Shown here one piece after another: positions 24,402-32,341 of a stretch of DNA of 64,000 bases. The stretch comes from Pseudonocardia oceani (lineage in GTDB: Bacteria > Actinomycetota > Actinomycetes > Mycobacteriales > Pseudonocardiaceae): the NCBI RefSeq assembly GCF_019263585.2, contig NZ_JADQDF010000001.1, positions 4,536,501 to 4,600,500 of the forward strand. The letters run 5' to 3'. The translations under genes were made by a program, and so were the position numbers. The notes below the pieces were generated by a model. It had not been told where the DNA came from. It saw only the letters and a list, made by a program, of their open reading frames with translations, and did not search any database. The stretch's first letter is position 1. Every line of letters begins with the position of its first letter.

Positions 24402-24946
24402 CGCGAGCCCCATGGCTTCTCGGACAGCAGCGGCCACGCCGCGTCCTTGGGCGAGACGACCGTGGGCTGGATCGGCCACGGGAGCGCGAGCTCCGGGTCG
24501 TCCCAGCGCAGGCCGCCCTCGGCGCCGGGCTGGTAGGCGGTGCTCACCTGGTAGTGGACGGTGGCGCCGTCGGTGAGCGCGATGTAGCCGTGCCCGAAGT
24601 CCTTGGGCACCAGTAGCGAGGTCATGTTGTCCTCGGTGAGCTCCGCCCCGAAGTGCTGCATGAAGGTGGGGGAGTCGGGGCGCAGGTCCACGATCACGTC
24701 CCAGATCGCCCCGCGCAGGCAGCGGACCAGCTTGGTCTCCTGGTGCGGGTCGAACTGGAAGTGCATCCCGCGCAGCGTGCCGGCCTTGTGGTTGAACGAG
24801 ATGTTCGTCTGCTCGACGACGGGGTCGAGCCCCGCGTCGATGAACTCCTGGCGGCAGAAGGCCCGGGCGAAGAAGCCGCGGTCGTCCTCCAGGCGCTTGA
24901 GGTCGATCAGGGCGGCACCGTCGAGCGGCGTCGGTTGGATCAGCAT
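24398..24946 (-). CDS. dTDP-4-dehydrorhamnose 3,5-epimerase-like protein
   Basis: This 182-aa cupin of the RmlC family has DDRGFFARAFCRQEF near the N-terminus, the catalytic His in LRGMHFQ, and GHGYIALTDGATVHYQVSTAYQPGAEGGLRWDDPEL. These features and the length match the epimerase, but no rmlA, rmlB or rmlD is adjacent. Pairing with the SAF oxidoreductase suggests a different or dedicated NDP-sugar route, so a symbol is withheld. It is divergent from the PBP lipoprotein. Confidence 0.85.
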   Translation of the reverse strand: MLIQPTPLDGAALIDLKRLEDDRGFFARAFCRQEFIDAGLDPVVEQTNISFNHKAGTLRGMHFQFDPHQETKLVRCLRGAIWDVIVDLRPDSPTFMQHFGAELTEDNMTSLLVPKDFGHGYIALTDGATVHYQVSTAYQPGAEGGLRWDDPELALPWPIQPTVVSPKDAAWPLLSEKPWGSR

Positions 24947-25047
24947 GGATGCCTTCGCGTCGTCTGAGTCGACTGCGTGAGCCGACGTCTCGGGACCCCG
25001 ATCGTAGGGGGCGCCGTGTCACCCTCTCGTGGTGCCCGGCCGGTCGG

Positions 25048-25053
25048 CATACT
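25048..25053 (+). promoter_or_regulatory. -10 hexamer (CATACT), leaderless-type promoter
   Basis: CATACT ends 7 nt before GTG 25061 of the penicillin-binding lipoprotein gene, which supports that start. Confidence 0.45.
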
Positions 25054-25060
25054 CGCGGTC

Positions 25061-26860
25061 GTGCCCCGCCGCGTCCTCGCCCTGCTCCTCACGGCGGGGG
25101 TGCTGGGCGCGACCGCCGGCTGCGGCCTGTTCGGCGGCGGCCCGGACGAGGCGGTCGAGGGGTTCGTGGCCGCGTGGAGCACAGGGGACCTCGCCGGGGC
25201 GGCGGCGCTGACCGACGACCCCGAGGCCGCGCTCACCCTGCTCACCGCCACCCGGGACGCGCTGGCGCCACAGGCCCTGACGGCGGAGGCGGCGCAGGTC
25301 CGCACGGCCACCGACCGCGCGACGGCCTCGGTCGATCTCACGTGGGACCTCGGCGGCGGGCGGCTGTGGAGCTACCTCGGCGAGCTGGAGCTCGCGCCCG
25401 ACAGCGACCGCGAGTCCGGCTGGGAGGTGCGCTGGGCGCCGACCGTCGTCCACCCGCAGCTCGGGGCCGGCCAGCGGCTCGCCCTGCGCAGCGAGACCCC
25501 GGCGCCCGCGCCCGTCGTCGACCGGATCGGCGCGCCGCTGCTGGAGGCGACGCCGGTGGTGTCGGTGCTGCTCGACCGCACCGCGGCAGGTGACCTGCCC
25601 GCCGTCACCGGGGCGCTGGCGGCGGCGCTGGGCCCGCTGGACCCGGCCATCACGCAGGCCTCGATCACCGACGGCGCCGCCCGCACGCCGGACGGGCAGG
25701 TCTACACCGTCGCTGTGCTGCGCGAGACCGACTACCGCTCGGTGCGGGACGCGATCTACGAGCTGCCCGGCGTCCGCTTCGTCACGGCGCAGCGGCTGCT
25801 GGGCCCCGACGCCGCGTTCGCCCGCCAGGTGCTGCCCGCGGTCCGCACCCTGGTGGCGCCGCAGCTCGACGGCGTCGCGGGCTGGTCGGTGCGCGTCGTC
25901 GACGGCAGTGGCGGCGACATCACCGCGCTGGCCGAGACCCCGCCGCGGCCCGGCTCCACCGTCGCGGTCGGGCTGGACCGGGCCCTGCAGACCGCCGCCG
26001 AGGACGCCGTCGAACCCATCCCGCAGCAGGCGGTGCTGGTGGCGATCGCGCCGTCGACGGGGGAGGTGCTGACCGTCGCGCAGAACGGGGCAGCCGACGC
26101 CGAGGGGGCGCTGGCGCTCACAGGCCGTTACCCGCCCGGCTCCACCTTCAAGATCGTGACGGCCGCGGCGGGCATCGCCGAGGACGGGCTGGCGCTCGAC
26201 ACCCCGGTCGCCTGCCCCGGCACGCTCGCGATCGGCGGGCGCCCGGTGCCCAACATCGACGAGTTCGACCTCGGCACCGTGCCGCTGCGCACCGCGTTCG
26301 CCCGTTCCTGCAACACGACGTTCGCGCAGATCGGGGCGGGGCTCGCGCCCGGCGCGCTCCCCGAGGCCGCCCTCACCCTCGGCCTGGGCGCCGACTTCGC
26401 GATCCCCGCGATCACGACGATCACCGGCTCGGTGCCGGTGGCGCAGGCCGAGGTGCAGCGCGCGGAGAACGGGTTCGGGCAGGGCCAGGTGCTGGCCAGC
26501 CCGTTCGGGATGGCGCTGGTGGCGGCCACCGTCGCGCACGGGGCGCCGGTGGTGCCGCGGCTGATCGAGGACGAGCCCACGCAGGCGCTGGTGCCCGCGA
26601 CCGCGCCGGACCCGGCGGTGCTCGACGTCGTCCGACCGATGATGCGGGCCGTGGTCACCGAGGGCTCGGCGACGGCGCTGGCCGGGCTGGGCGAGGTGTA
26701 CGGCAAGACCGGCACGGCGGAGTTCACCGACGACGGCCGCGCCCACGGCTGGTTCGTCGGCTTCCGCGGCGACGTGGCGTTCGCTGTGCTGGTGGTGGAC
26801 GGCGGGTCGTCGGGCCCCGCGGTGGCGGCGGCGGCCCGCTTCCTGGGCGCCGCCCCCTGA
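25061..26860 (+). CDS. penicillin-binding lipoprotein (class B transpeptidase)
   Basis: This 599-aa protein has a lipoprotein signal (VLALLLTAGVLGATAGC), an NTF2-like/MecA_N domain (about 25-130), a dimerisation region, and a transpeptidase domain with the active-site S361-T-F-K, S416-C-N418 and K549-T-G triad. It crosslinks peptidoglycan at the outer membrane face. It is the counterpart of mycobacterial PBPlipo (Rv2864c), also close to the ispG and map genes. An upstream in-frame start exists, but GTG 25061 gives a clean signal peptide. Confidence 0.93.
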   Translation: MPRRVLALLLTAGVLGATAGCGLFGGGPDEAVEGFVAAWSTGDLAGAAALTDDPEAALTLLTATRDALAPQALTAEAAQVRTATDRATASVDLTWDLGGGRLWSYLGELELAPDSDRESGWEVRWAPTVVHPQLGAGQRLALRSETPAPAPVVDRIGAPLLEATPVVSVLLDRTAAGDLPAVTGALAAALGPLDPAITQASITDGAARTPDGQVYTVAVLRETDYRSVRDAIYELPGVRFVTAQRLLGPDAAFARQVLPAVRTLVAPQLDGVAGWSVRVVDGSGGDITALAETPPRPGSTVAVGLDRALQTAAEDAVEPIPQQAVLVAIAPSTGEVLTVAQNGAADAEGALALTGRYPPGSTFKIVTAAAGIAEDGLALDTPVACPGTLAIGGRPVPNIDEFDLGTVPLRTAFARSCNTTFAQIGAGLAPGALPEAALTLGLGADFAIPAITTITGSVPVAQAEVQRAENGFGQGQVLASPFGMALVAATVAHGAPVVPRLIEDEPTQALVPATAPDPAVLDVVRPMMRAVVTEGSATALAGLGEVYGKTGTAEFTDDGRAHGWFVGFRGDVAFAVLVVDGGSSGPAVAAAARFLGAAP

Positions 26861-26922
26861 CCCCCACCCGGCAGGTTCTCCGTCCTCTCCCGGCGAGTTC
26901 GCCGTCCCCAGGGCAGGGGTCC

Positions 26923-26928
26923 TACCCT
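26923..26928 (+). promoter_or_regulatory. -10 hexamer (TACCCT), leaderless-type promoter
   Basis: TACCCT ends 6 nt before ATG 26935. The block CTACCCTGGGCCCATGTC is nearly identical to that in front of map at 27341. Confidence 0.5.
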
Positions 26929-26934
26929 GGGCCC

Positions 26935-27312
26935 ATGTCGCGCAGCCGGATCCCCGCGCTCGCCCTCGCCGCCGACCTGGTGGCGGTGGTCGTGTTCGCC
27001 GCCGTCGGCCGCCTCAACCACGCCGAGGCGGGCGACCTCTGGGGCCTCGCCGGCACCGCCGCGCCGTTCGCGGTCGGTGCGGTCGCCGCGTGGGCCACGC
27101 CGTACGTGCGCGCCGACCCGCCGGGACTCAGGGTCGGGGCTGCGGTGCTGGCCGTCACCGTCGTCGTCGGGCTGGCGCTGCGGGCCGGGTTCACCGGCCG
27201 GCTCCCGCTGAGCTTCGCGATCGTGACCACGCTCTCGCTCGCCGTGCTGATGCTCGGCTGGCGCGCGTTGTCGCTGGTCGTGGCCCGGCGAGCCGCCCAC
27301 CGCGTGCGCTGA
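26935..27312 (+). CDS. DUF3054 membrane protein
   Basis: This 125-aa protein has four hydrophobic helices and the conserved AADLVAVVVFAAVGRLNHAEAG opening of DUF3054. Function is unknown. It is followed 41 bp later by map, which has its own near-identical promoter block. Confidence 0.85.
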   Translation: MSRSRIPALALAADLVAVVVFAAVGRLNHAEAGDLWGLAGTAAPFAVGAVAAWATPYVRADPPGLRVGAAVLAVTVVVGLALRAGFTGRLPLSFAIVTTLSLAVLMLGWRALSLVVARRAAHRVR

Positions 27313-27341
27313 GCCCTCGGACGCCCCTCCCGGTGCCGACC

Positions 27342-27347
27342 TACACT
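27342..27347 (+). promoter_or_regulatory. -10 hexamer (TACACT), leaderless-type promoter of map
   Basis: TACACT ends 6 nt before ATG 27354, so no ribosome-binding site is expected. Confidence 0.5.
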
Positions 27348-27353
27348 GGGCCC

Positions 27354-28211
27354 ATGTCCGCCCGCACGCTGCTGACCCCCGGTACGCCCACGCCGATCCG
27401 CCCCGTCCCCGCGCACATCCCGCGGCCGGAGTACGTCGGCAAGAAGGCCCCGGCGCGCAGCACCGAGCCGTGGGTGCAGGACGCCGGGACGATCGAGCTC
27501 ATGCGCCACGCCGGCCGGATCGCCGCGCAGGCGCTCGCCGCGGGCGGAGCGGCGGTCGCGCCGGGCGTCACCACCGACGAGGTCGACGCCGTCGTGCACG
27601 AGTACCTGCTCGACCACGACGCCTACCCGTCGACGCTGGGCTACAAGGGCTTCCCGAAGTCCTGCTGCACCAGCCTCAACGAGGTGATCTGCCACGGCAT
27701 CCCGGACACGACCGTGATCCAGGACGGCGACATCGTCAACATCGACGTCACCGGCTTCGTCGGCGGGGTCCACGGCGACACCAACGCCACCTTCCTCGCC
27801 GGCGACGTCGACGAGGAGAGCCGCCTGCTCGTCGAGCGCACCCGCGAGGCGATGATGCGCGCGATCAAGGCCGTGCGCCCGGGCCGCGAGCTCAACGTCG
27901 TCGGCCGCGTCATCGAGTCCTACGCCAAGCGCTTCGGCTACGGCGTGGTCCGCGACTTCACCGGCCACGGCATCGGTCGCAGCTTCCACAGCGGTCTCGT
28001 GGTGCTGCACTACGACGAGCCGGACGTCGACACGGTCCTCGAGGAGGGCATGACGTTCACGATCGAGCCGATGATCACCCTCGGCTCGATCGACTACGAC
28101 ATCTGGTCCGACGGCTGGACCGTCGTCACCAAGGACCGCTCGCGCACCGCCCAGTTCGAGCACACCATCCTCGTCACGGCCGACGGCGCGGAGATCCTCA
28201 CCCTGCCCTGA
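27354..28211 (+). CDS. map: type I methionine aminopeptidase
   Basis: This enzyme removes the initiator Met from nascent proteins and is bimetal-dependent. The 285-aa product has a ~45-residue N-terminal extension with a PxxP-like PIRPVPAHIPRPEYVGKK, as in mycobacterial MapB. The catalytic core has NEVICHGIPD, DGDIVNIDVTGF, GDTNATF, GHGIGRSFH and TIEPMI, which supply the metal ligands. It has a leaderless promoter. Confidence 0.96.
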   Translation: MSARTLLTPGTPTPIRPVPAHIPRPEYVGKKAPARSTEPWVQDAGTIELMRHAGRIAAQALAAGGAAVAPGVTTDEVDAVVHEYLLDHDAYPSTLGYKGFPKSCCTSLNEVICHGIPDTTVIQDGDIVNIDVTGFVGGVHGDTNATFLAGDVDEESRLLVERTREAMMRAIKAVRPGRELNVVGRVIESYAKRFGYGVVRDFTGHGIGRSFHSGLVVLHYDEPDVDTVLEEGMTFTIEPMITLGSIDYDIWSDGWTVVTKDRSRTAQFEHTILVTADGAEILTLP

Positions 28212-28433
28212 GCCCCCGGAACAGCGCATCGGCCAGGCCCTCGGGGCGCAGCTGGACGCCCACGTGGCTGCTGTCGAGGTCGTGCACGGCGAACGGGTTC
28301 CCGGGCGTCGCAGCGTCGGCGTCGGTGATCAGCGGCGCCACACGGCCGAGCTGCAGAACGCGCCGTGGACGAGGACGAAGGCCGGGGTCGTCGTCGGGGT
28401 GGTCGTCGGGGTGGTCGTCACAGCCGACATCAT
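28212..28433 (-). pseudogene. internally deleted alpha/beta-hydrolase remnant
   Basis: Minus strand from ATG 28433 encodes MSAVTTTPTTTPTTTPAFVLVHGAFCSSAVWRR, a start plus the oxyanion HGxF region of an alpha/beta hydrolase, then a stop. A different frame continues with PFAVHDLDSSHVGVQLRPEGLADALFRGL, a normal hydrolase C-terminus including the catalytic-His-like SHVG. Roughly 200 internal codons are missing. A 12-bp tandem repeat (GGGGTGGTCGTC-type, 28384-28420) makes the TTTP repeats. Confidence 0.7.
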
Positions 28434-28469
28434 GGACGGACGGGCCCCGCGGGTGCGACCGTGACCGGC

Positions 28470-29045
28470 ATGGCGAAGATCTACGACGACATCGACGAGC
28501 GCATGACGGCCTGGATCTCGCGCCAGCCGGTGTTCTTCGTCGCCACCGCCCCGCTCGCCGGCGACGGTCTGCTCAACCTCTCGCCCAAGGGCACGATCGG
28601 CACGTTCCGGGTGGTCGACCCGCTGACGTTCGCCTACCTCGACCTCACCGGCAGCGGCGTCGAGACCATCGCCCACCTGCGGGAGAACGGCCGGATCTGC
28701 GTGATGTTCTGCGCGTTCGACGGCGGGCCGCGGATCGTGCGCCTGCACGGCACCGGGCGCGTGGAGTTGGCCGCCGACCCCGGGTTCGACGCCGCGCTCG
28801 CGGCGTTCGGCGAGGCGGGGGAGAGCCGGCGCCCGCAGGCCCGGGCCGTGATCACCGTCGACGTCACCCGCGTCGCCGACGCCTGCGGCTACGCCGTGCC
28901 GCGCATGGACCTCGTGGAGGAGCGCGGCATCCTCGACGCGTGGGCCGACACCCGCGGCGAGGAGAAGCTGCGCACCTACCACGCCACCCGCAACGCCACG
29001 AGCATCGACGGCCTCCCGGGACTGCCCGCCCCGGTCTCGCCGTGA
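28470..29045 (+). CDS. pyridoxamine 5'-phosphate oxidase-family (split beta-barrel) protein
   Basis: This 191-aa flavin-binding-fold protein shows FFVATAPLAGDGLLNLSPKGTIGTFRVVDP, YLDLTGSGVETIAHLRENGRICVMFCAF, and a Cys-Gly-Tyr-x-Val-Pro segment (ADACGYAVPRMDLVEER). These are typical of actinobacterial PNPOx-like/F420-related reductases. The true substrate is unknown. GTG 28461 three codons upstream is an alternative start. Confidence 0.85.
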   Translation: MAKIYDDIDERMTAWISRQPVFFVATAPLAGDGLLNLSPKGTIGTFRVVDPLTFAYLDLTGSGVETIAHLRENGRICVMFCAFDGGPRIVRLHGTGRVELAADPGFDAALAAFGEAGESRRPQARAVITVDVTRVADACGYAVPRMDLVEERGILDAWADTRGEEKLRTYHATRNATSIDGLPGLPAPVSP

Positions 29046-29070
29046 GCCCCCCGCTCGAGCTCCGGGGACT

Positions 29071-29112
29071 CGTGAGCGGCAACCGTGGCTCCGGCGACGA
29101 TCGCCGCTCACG
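29071..29112. repeat. 42-bp hairpin repeat, copy A
   Basis: CGTGAGCGGC (29071-29080) pairs perfectly with GCCGCTCACG (29103-29112). It lies between the PNPOx-like stop (29045) and the convergent SRPBCC stop (29125). It is nearly identical to copy E at 56411; only the central GGCTCC/GGCCCT bases differ. It may also work as a bidirectional terminator here. Confidence 0.85.
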
Positions 29113-29124
29113 GGCCTGGAAGGC

Positions 29125-29589
29125 CTACACCTGCGCGGGCGACCCGAAGATCGTCTGCAGGCGGCGCAGCGTGTCGCGGATCGACTTCGCGTTGCCCTTG
29201 TGCATCCCGAACAGCTCGATGCCCCTGGCCACGGGCGATCCGGTGAAGTCGAACGTCTCCGTGACGCGGGTGCCGCCGTCGACGGGCTCCAGCTCGTAGC
29301 GCCAGATCGCGCGCGCCGGGTGGCACCAGCCGATGAGCCGGTCCTGCTCGAACTCGACCACGCGGTTGGTGATCCGGTAGGGCAGCCGCATCTTCATGTC
29401 CATGCCGAACCGGTCGCCCAGCGCCAGCCGCTCCGGTCCGGACGTGGCGCCGCGGACGGTGCCCGAGCCGTCGAACTCGTGGTGGCGGTGGGGGTTCGCG
29501 AGCAGCGCGAAGACCTCCGCCGCCGGAGCGGCCACCACCACGGAGGAGGTGACCGTCCGGCCGTCGATCACGGCGTGGTCGGAGCTCAC
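29125..29589 (-). CDS. SRPBCC (START/polyketide-cyclase-like) protein
   Basis: This 154-aa helix-grip protein shows VTSSVVVAAPAAEVFALLANPHRHHEFDGSGTV, DMKMRLPYRITNRVVEFEQDRLIGWCHP and ETFDFTGSP. The fold binds a hydrophobic ligand or may assist lipid chemistry. It is the last gene of the eight-gene lipid operon. GTG 29589 overlaps the peroxiredoxin stop (GTGA). Confidence 0.85.
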   Translation of the reverse strand: MSSDHAVIDGRTVTSSVVVAAPAAEVFALLANPHRHHEFDGSGTVRGATSGPERLALGDRFGMDMKMRLPYRITNRVVEFEQDRLIGWCHPARAIWRYELEPVDGGTRVTETFDFTGSPVARGIELFGMHKGNAKSIRDTLRRLQTIFGSPAQV

Positions 29590-30053
29590 GCGGCCGCCTT
29601 GTGGCGCTTGAGCGCCGCGAGGGCGTCGTCGGCGTGCATGTCGAACTTGGTCTCGCTCGCGATCACCTCGATGATCCGCCGGTCCTGGCCGATGACGAAG
29701 GTCTTGCGCTTGGTCTGCAGACCGCCGGGAAGCCAGGAACGCTTCGCGCCCAGCTCCTTGGCCACCTTCTTGCCGGCGTCGGACAGCAGCGGGTAGCCCA
29801 GCGAGTGCGCGGTGGCGAAGGTGCTCTGCGCGGTCACGTCGTCGCCGCTGATCCCGACCGGCTGCGCGCCCAGCGCCGCGAACTCCCCGGCGAGGTCCCG
29901 GAAGTGGCAGGCCTCCTGGGTGCAGCCGCCGCTGGAGGCGATGGGGTAGAAGAACAGGACCACGGGGCCGTTCTGCAGCAGCGCGGACAGGCGACGGGGT
30001 GCGCCCGTCTCGTCCTGGAGCTCGAAGTCGCTGACCTGGTCGCCGACGTTCAT
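29586..30053 (-). CDS. bcp: peroxiredoxin, Bcp/PrxQ type
   Basis: This 155-aa thiol peroxidase reduces hydrogen peroxide or lipid hydroperoxides. The peroxidatic Cys is C44 and the resolving Cys is C49 in GGCTQEACHFRD. Start ATG 30053 overlaps the DUF1295 stop. Its place among lipid-modifying genes suggests protection against peroxidised acyl chains (inference). Confidence 0.92.
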   Translation of the reverse strand: MNVGDQVSDFELQDETGAPRRLSALLQNGPVVLFFYPIASSGGCTQEACHFRDLAGEFAALGAQPVGISGDDVTAQSTFATAHSLGYPLLSDAGKKVAKELGAKRSWLPGGLQTKRKTFVIGQDRRIIEVIASETKFDMHADDALAALKRHKAAA

Positions 30054-30895
30054 GTGGATCCCTTCTCGGAGGTCTGTCGCGGGGGGAGCGGGAAGAAGCC
30101 GCTGGTGCGCTTCACGTACTCGACGTAGCCGGGGCGGCGGTTGCCGATCGTCGACTCCAGCAGCTTCGCGCCGGTGCCCCTGGCCAGCAGCCAGCTCATC
30201 AGCGCGGCGCTGACCAGCCCGATGAGGCCGGCCGGGTGGTGCAGGGCGAGCAGGGTCAGGCCCCACCACACCGCGGCGTCGCCGAAGTAGTTGGGGTGGC
30301 GGGTGTAGCGCCACAGGCCGCGGTCCATGACCTGGCCCTTGTTGGCCGGGTCGGCCTTGAACGCGGCGAGCTGGGCGTCGCCGACGGTCTCGAAGAAGAA
30401 GCCGACCGCGAAGGACAGCACGCCGAGGACGGTGACCGTGGTCGCGAGCGTGCCGGAGGCGTAGCCGTACTGGCCCAGCTGCACCGGCAGCGACACGACC
30501 CACATGATCACGGCCTGCGGCACGTAGACCGTGCGGACGATGTGCACGACCGGGTCGCCCTGCGCCCTGGACATGATCTCGACGTAGCGCGGGTCCTCGT
30601 CGGTGCCGCGGTTGCGCCGCTCGATGTGCCAGGCGAGCCGGAAGCCCCAGACGCAGGTCAGCGCCGTGATGAGCAGCTGGCGCCAGAGGTCGCCGTCGCC
30701 GAGGGCGAGGACGAACGAGGTGAGCGCGACGACCGCGAACCCCGCACCCCAGACGACGTCGATGCCGTCGTGGCGGTTGCCGCGCACGACCAGCGCCACG
30801 AACAGCGCGCCGGCGAACAGCACGAGCACGACGACGGCGGTGACCCACAGGTTGGTCAACGCCGCGCCCCAGGGGTACGGAGTCATGCCGGTCAT
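30050..30895 (-). CDS. DUF1295 membrane protein (steroid 5-alpha-reductase/ICMT-like fold)
   Basis: This 281-aa polytopic protein contains MDRGLWRYTRHPNYFGDAAVWWG, the cofactor-site signature of the DUF1295/steroid-reductase clan, and a terminal RRPGYVEYVKRTSGFFP. It is probably an NAD(P)H-dependent reductase or lipid-modifying enzyme at the membrane. ATG 30895 overlaps the upstream CFA-like stop, which settles the start over ATG 30886. The mycobacterial relative Rv0446c adjoins ufaA1. Confidence 0.88.
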   Translation of the reverse strand: MTGMTPYPWGAALTNLWVTAVVVLVLFAGALFVALVVRGNRHDGIDVVWGAGFAVVALTSFVLALGDGDLWRQLLITALTCVWGFRLAWHIERRNRGTDEDPRYVEIMSRAQGDPVVHIVRTVYVPQAVIMWVVSLPVQLGQYGYASGTLATTVTVLGVLSFAVGFFFETVGDAQLAAFKADPANKGQVMDRGLWRYTRHPNYFGDAAVWWGLTLLALHHPAGLIGLVSAALMSWLLARGTGAKLLESTIGNRRPGYVEYVKRTSGFFPLPPRQTSEKGST

Positions 30896-32310
30896 CGTGT
30901 CGGGCCCGCCAGCAGGTCGCGCGCCGATCCGTTGGTGGGGGCGCCGTCCGTCACCGAGACGTGATCGGTCCCCTGATCGGCGACGCGGTCGAGCTCCGGG
31001 TCGCGGCCCAGGGTCGACGTGCGCCCGCGGGGCAGGCCGGAGCGGCCGTCGGCGTCGGGGCGGACCATGAGCATCTGGTGCACGCCCATCCGGTTCTCCT
31101 CGAACGCCAGCGCGGCGCCCGCGAGGTAGAGCAGCCAGACCCGCCACTGCTCCTCGCCGACGAGCCGGACCGCCTCCGCCCTGTTGTCCTGCAGCGTGTC
31201 GAGCCACGGCCGGACGGTCCAGACGTAGTGCTCGCGCAGGGAGTGGACGTCGACGACCTCGAGGCCCGCGGCCTCCAGGAAGTTCAGCGTCTCGCCCAGG
31301 GGGCGCATGTACATGTCCGGGGCGACGTAGGACTCCATGAACGCGCCGCCGCCCGGGGCCGTGTTGGCGCCCGCTGCGCCGCGCGACATCTGCTGCAGCA
31401 GCAGGCGCCCGTGGGGGAGCAGCAGCCTGTGCAGCTGCGCGGCGTAGACCGGGTAGTTGTCCTGGCCGACGTGCTCGCCCATCTCGATGCTGGAGATGGC
31501 GTCGAAGGGCTGGTCCGGGCTCGAGTCCGTTCCCAAGGCTCGGTAGTCCTGCAGCCGGATCTCGATCTTCTCCGACAGCCCGAGGGCCTCGACGCGCGCC
31601 ATCCCGAACGCCCGCTGCTCGGCGCTGAGGGTGACCCCGACGGCCGTGACGCCGTAGTGCTGCGCGGCGTGGATCAGCAGCGACGCCCAGCCGCAGCCGA
31701 CGTCGAGCAGGCGCATCCCCGGCTGCAGCCCGAGCTTGCGGCAGATGAGGTCGAGCTTGTCGGTCTGGGCCTCGCGCAGGCCGTAGGACGCGCTCGTCTC
31801 CTGGGTCCAGTAGCCGCAGGAGTAGGCCATCTGCGGGTCGAGGAGGAACTCGTAGAAGTCGTTGGAGAGGTCGTAGTGGTGCGCGATGGCGGCGCGGTCG
31901 CGGCGGCGGGTGTGCAGCCCGCCGTCGAGCCGGGCCTCCGACGCCGGGGGCTTCGGGCGCGGGCCCAGGATGCCGAGCTTCCCGGCCAGCTTCGCGGCGT
32001 CGAGCTTGTCGGCGGTGCTGAGCCTCAGAGCACCGAGGTCCTGGCTGCGCGCGAGCTTCCAGAACCGCGACAGGCCCTCGGCGACATCGCCCTCGACGTC
32101 GAGCTCACCCGCCACGAACGCCCGCGCGAGACCGAGCTCGCCCGGGTTCCACAGCAGCCGCCGCAGCGCGCGGCGGTGCCGGATGATCGCGACGGGGCCG
32201 TCGGGCGCGCCCGCCTCGGAGCCGTCCCACGCGCGCAGGCGGATGGGCAGCGGCGCGCCGATGAGGCGCTCGACGAGCCCGGCGAGCTGCGGGGCGACGG
32301 GAGTGGGCAC
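30892..32310 (-). CDS. cyclopropane-fatty-acid-synthase-like SAM methyltransferase (paralogue 1)
   Basis: The 472-aa product has an N-terminal lipid-binding segment (PVAIIRHRRALRRLLWNPGELGLARAFVAGELDVEGD) and a C-terminal methyltransferase: IAHHYDLSNDFYEFLLDPQMAYSCGYW, LLDVGCGWASLLIHAAQHYG, and SSIEMGEHVG. It transfers a methyl(ene) group to unsaturated phospholipid acyl chains. It differs clearly from its neighbour at 32342-33625, so it may act on another substrate. A ~55-residue C-terminal tail is low-complexity. GTG 32310 is 31 bp after paralogue 2. Confidence 0.9.
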   Translation of the reverse strand: MPTPVAPQLAGLVERLIGAPLPIRLRAWDGSEAGAPDGPVAIIRHRRALRRLLWNPGELGLARAFVAGELDVEGDVAEGLSRFWKLARSQDLGALRLSTADKLDAAKLAGKLGILGPRPKPPASEARLDGGLHTRRRDRAAIAHHYDLSNDFYEFLLDPQMAYSCGYWTQETSASYGLREAQTDKLDLICRKLGLQPGMRLLDVGCGWASLLIHAAQHYGVTAVGVTLSAEQRAFGMARVEALGLSEKIEIRLQDYRALGTDSSPDQPFDAISSIEMGEHVGQDNYPVYAAQLHRLLLPHGRLLLQQMSRGAAGANTAPGGGAFMESYVAPDMYMRPLGETLNFLEAAGLEVVDVHSLREHYVWTVRPWLDTLQDNRAEAVRLVGEEQWRVWLLYLAGAALAFEENRMGVHQMLMVRPDADGRSGLPRGRTSTLGRDPELDRVADQGTDHVSVTDGAPTNGSARDLLAGPTR

Positions 32311-32341
32311 GGTGGTGTCTCCGGATTCGGCCTGAGGGGGA

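Noticed and set aside
22956..24536. 526-codon plus-strand frame
   Set aside because: It is antisense to the SAF-domain oxidoreductase and has no recognisable domain.
28264..28464. 66-codon plus-strand frame with a VVVGVVVGVVV run
   Set aside because: It is produced by the 12-bp tandem repeat on the opposite strand of the hydrolase remnant.
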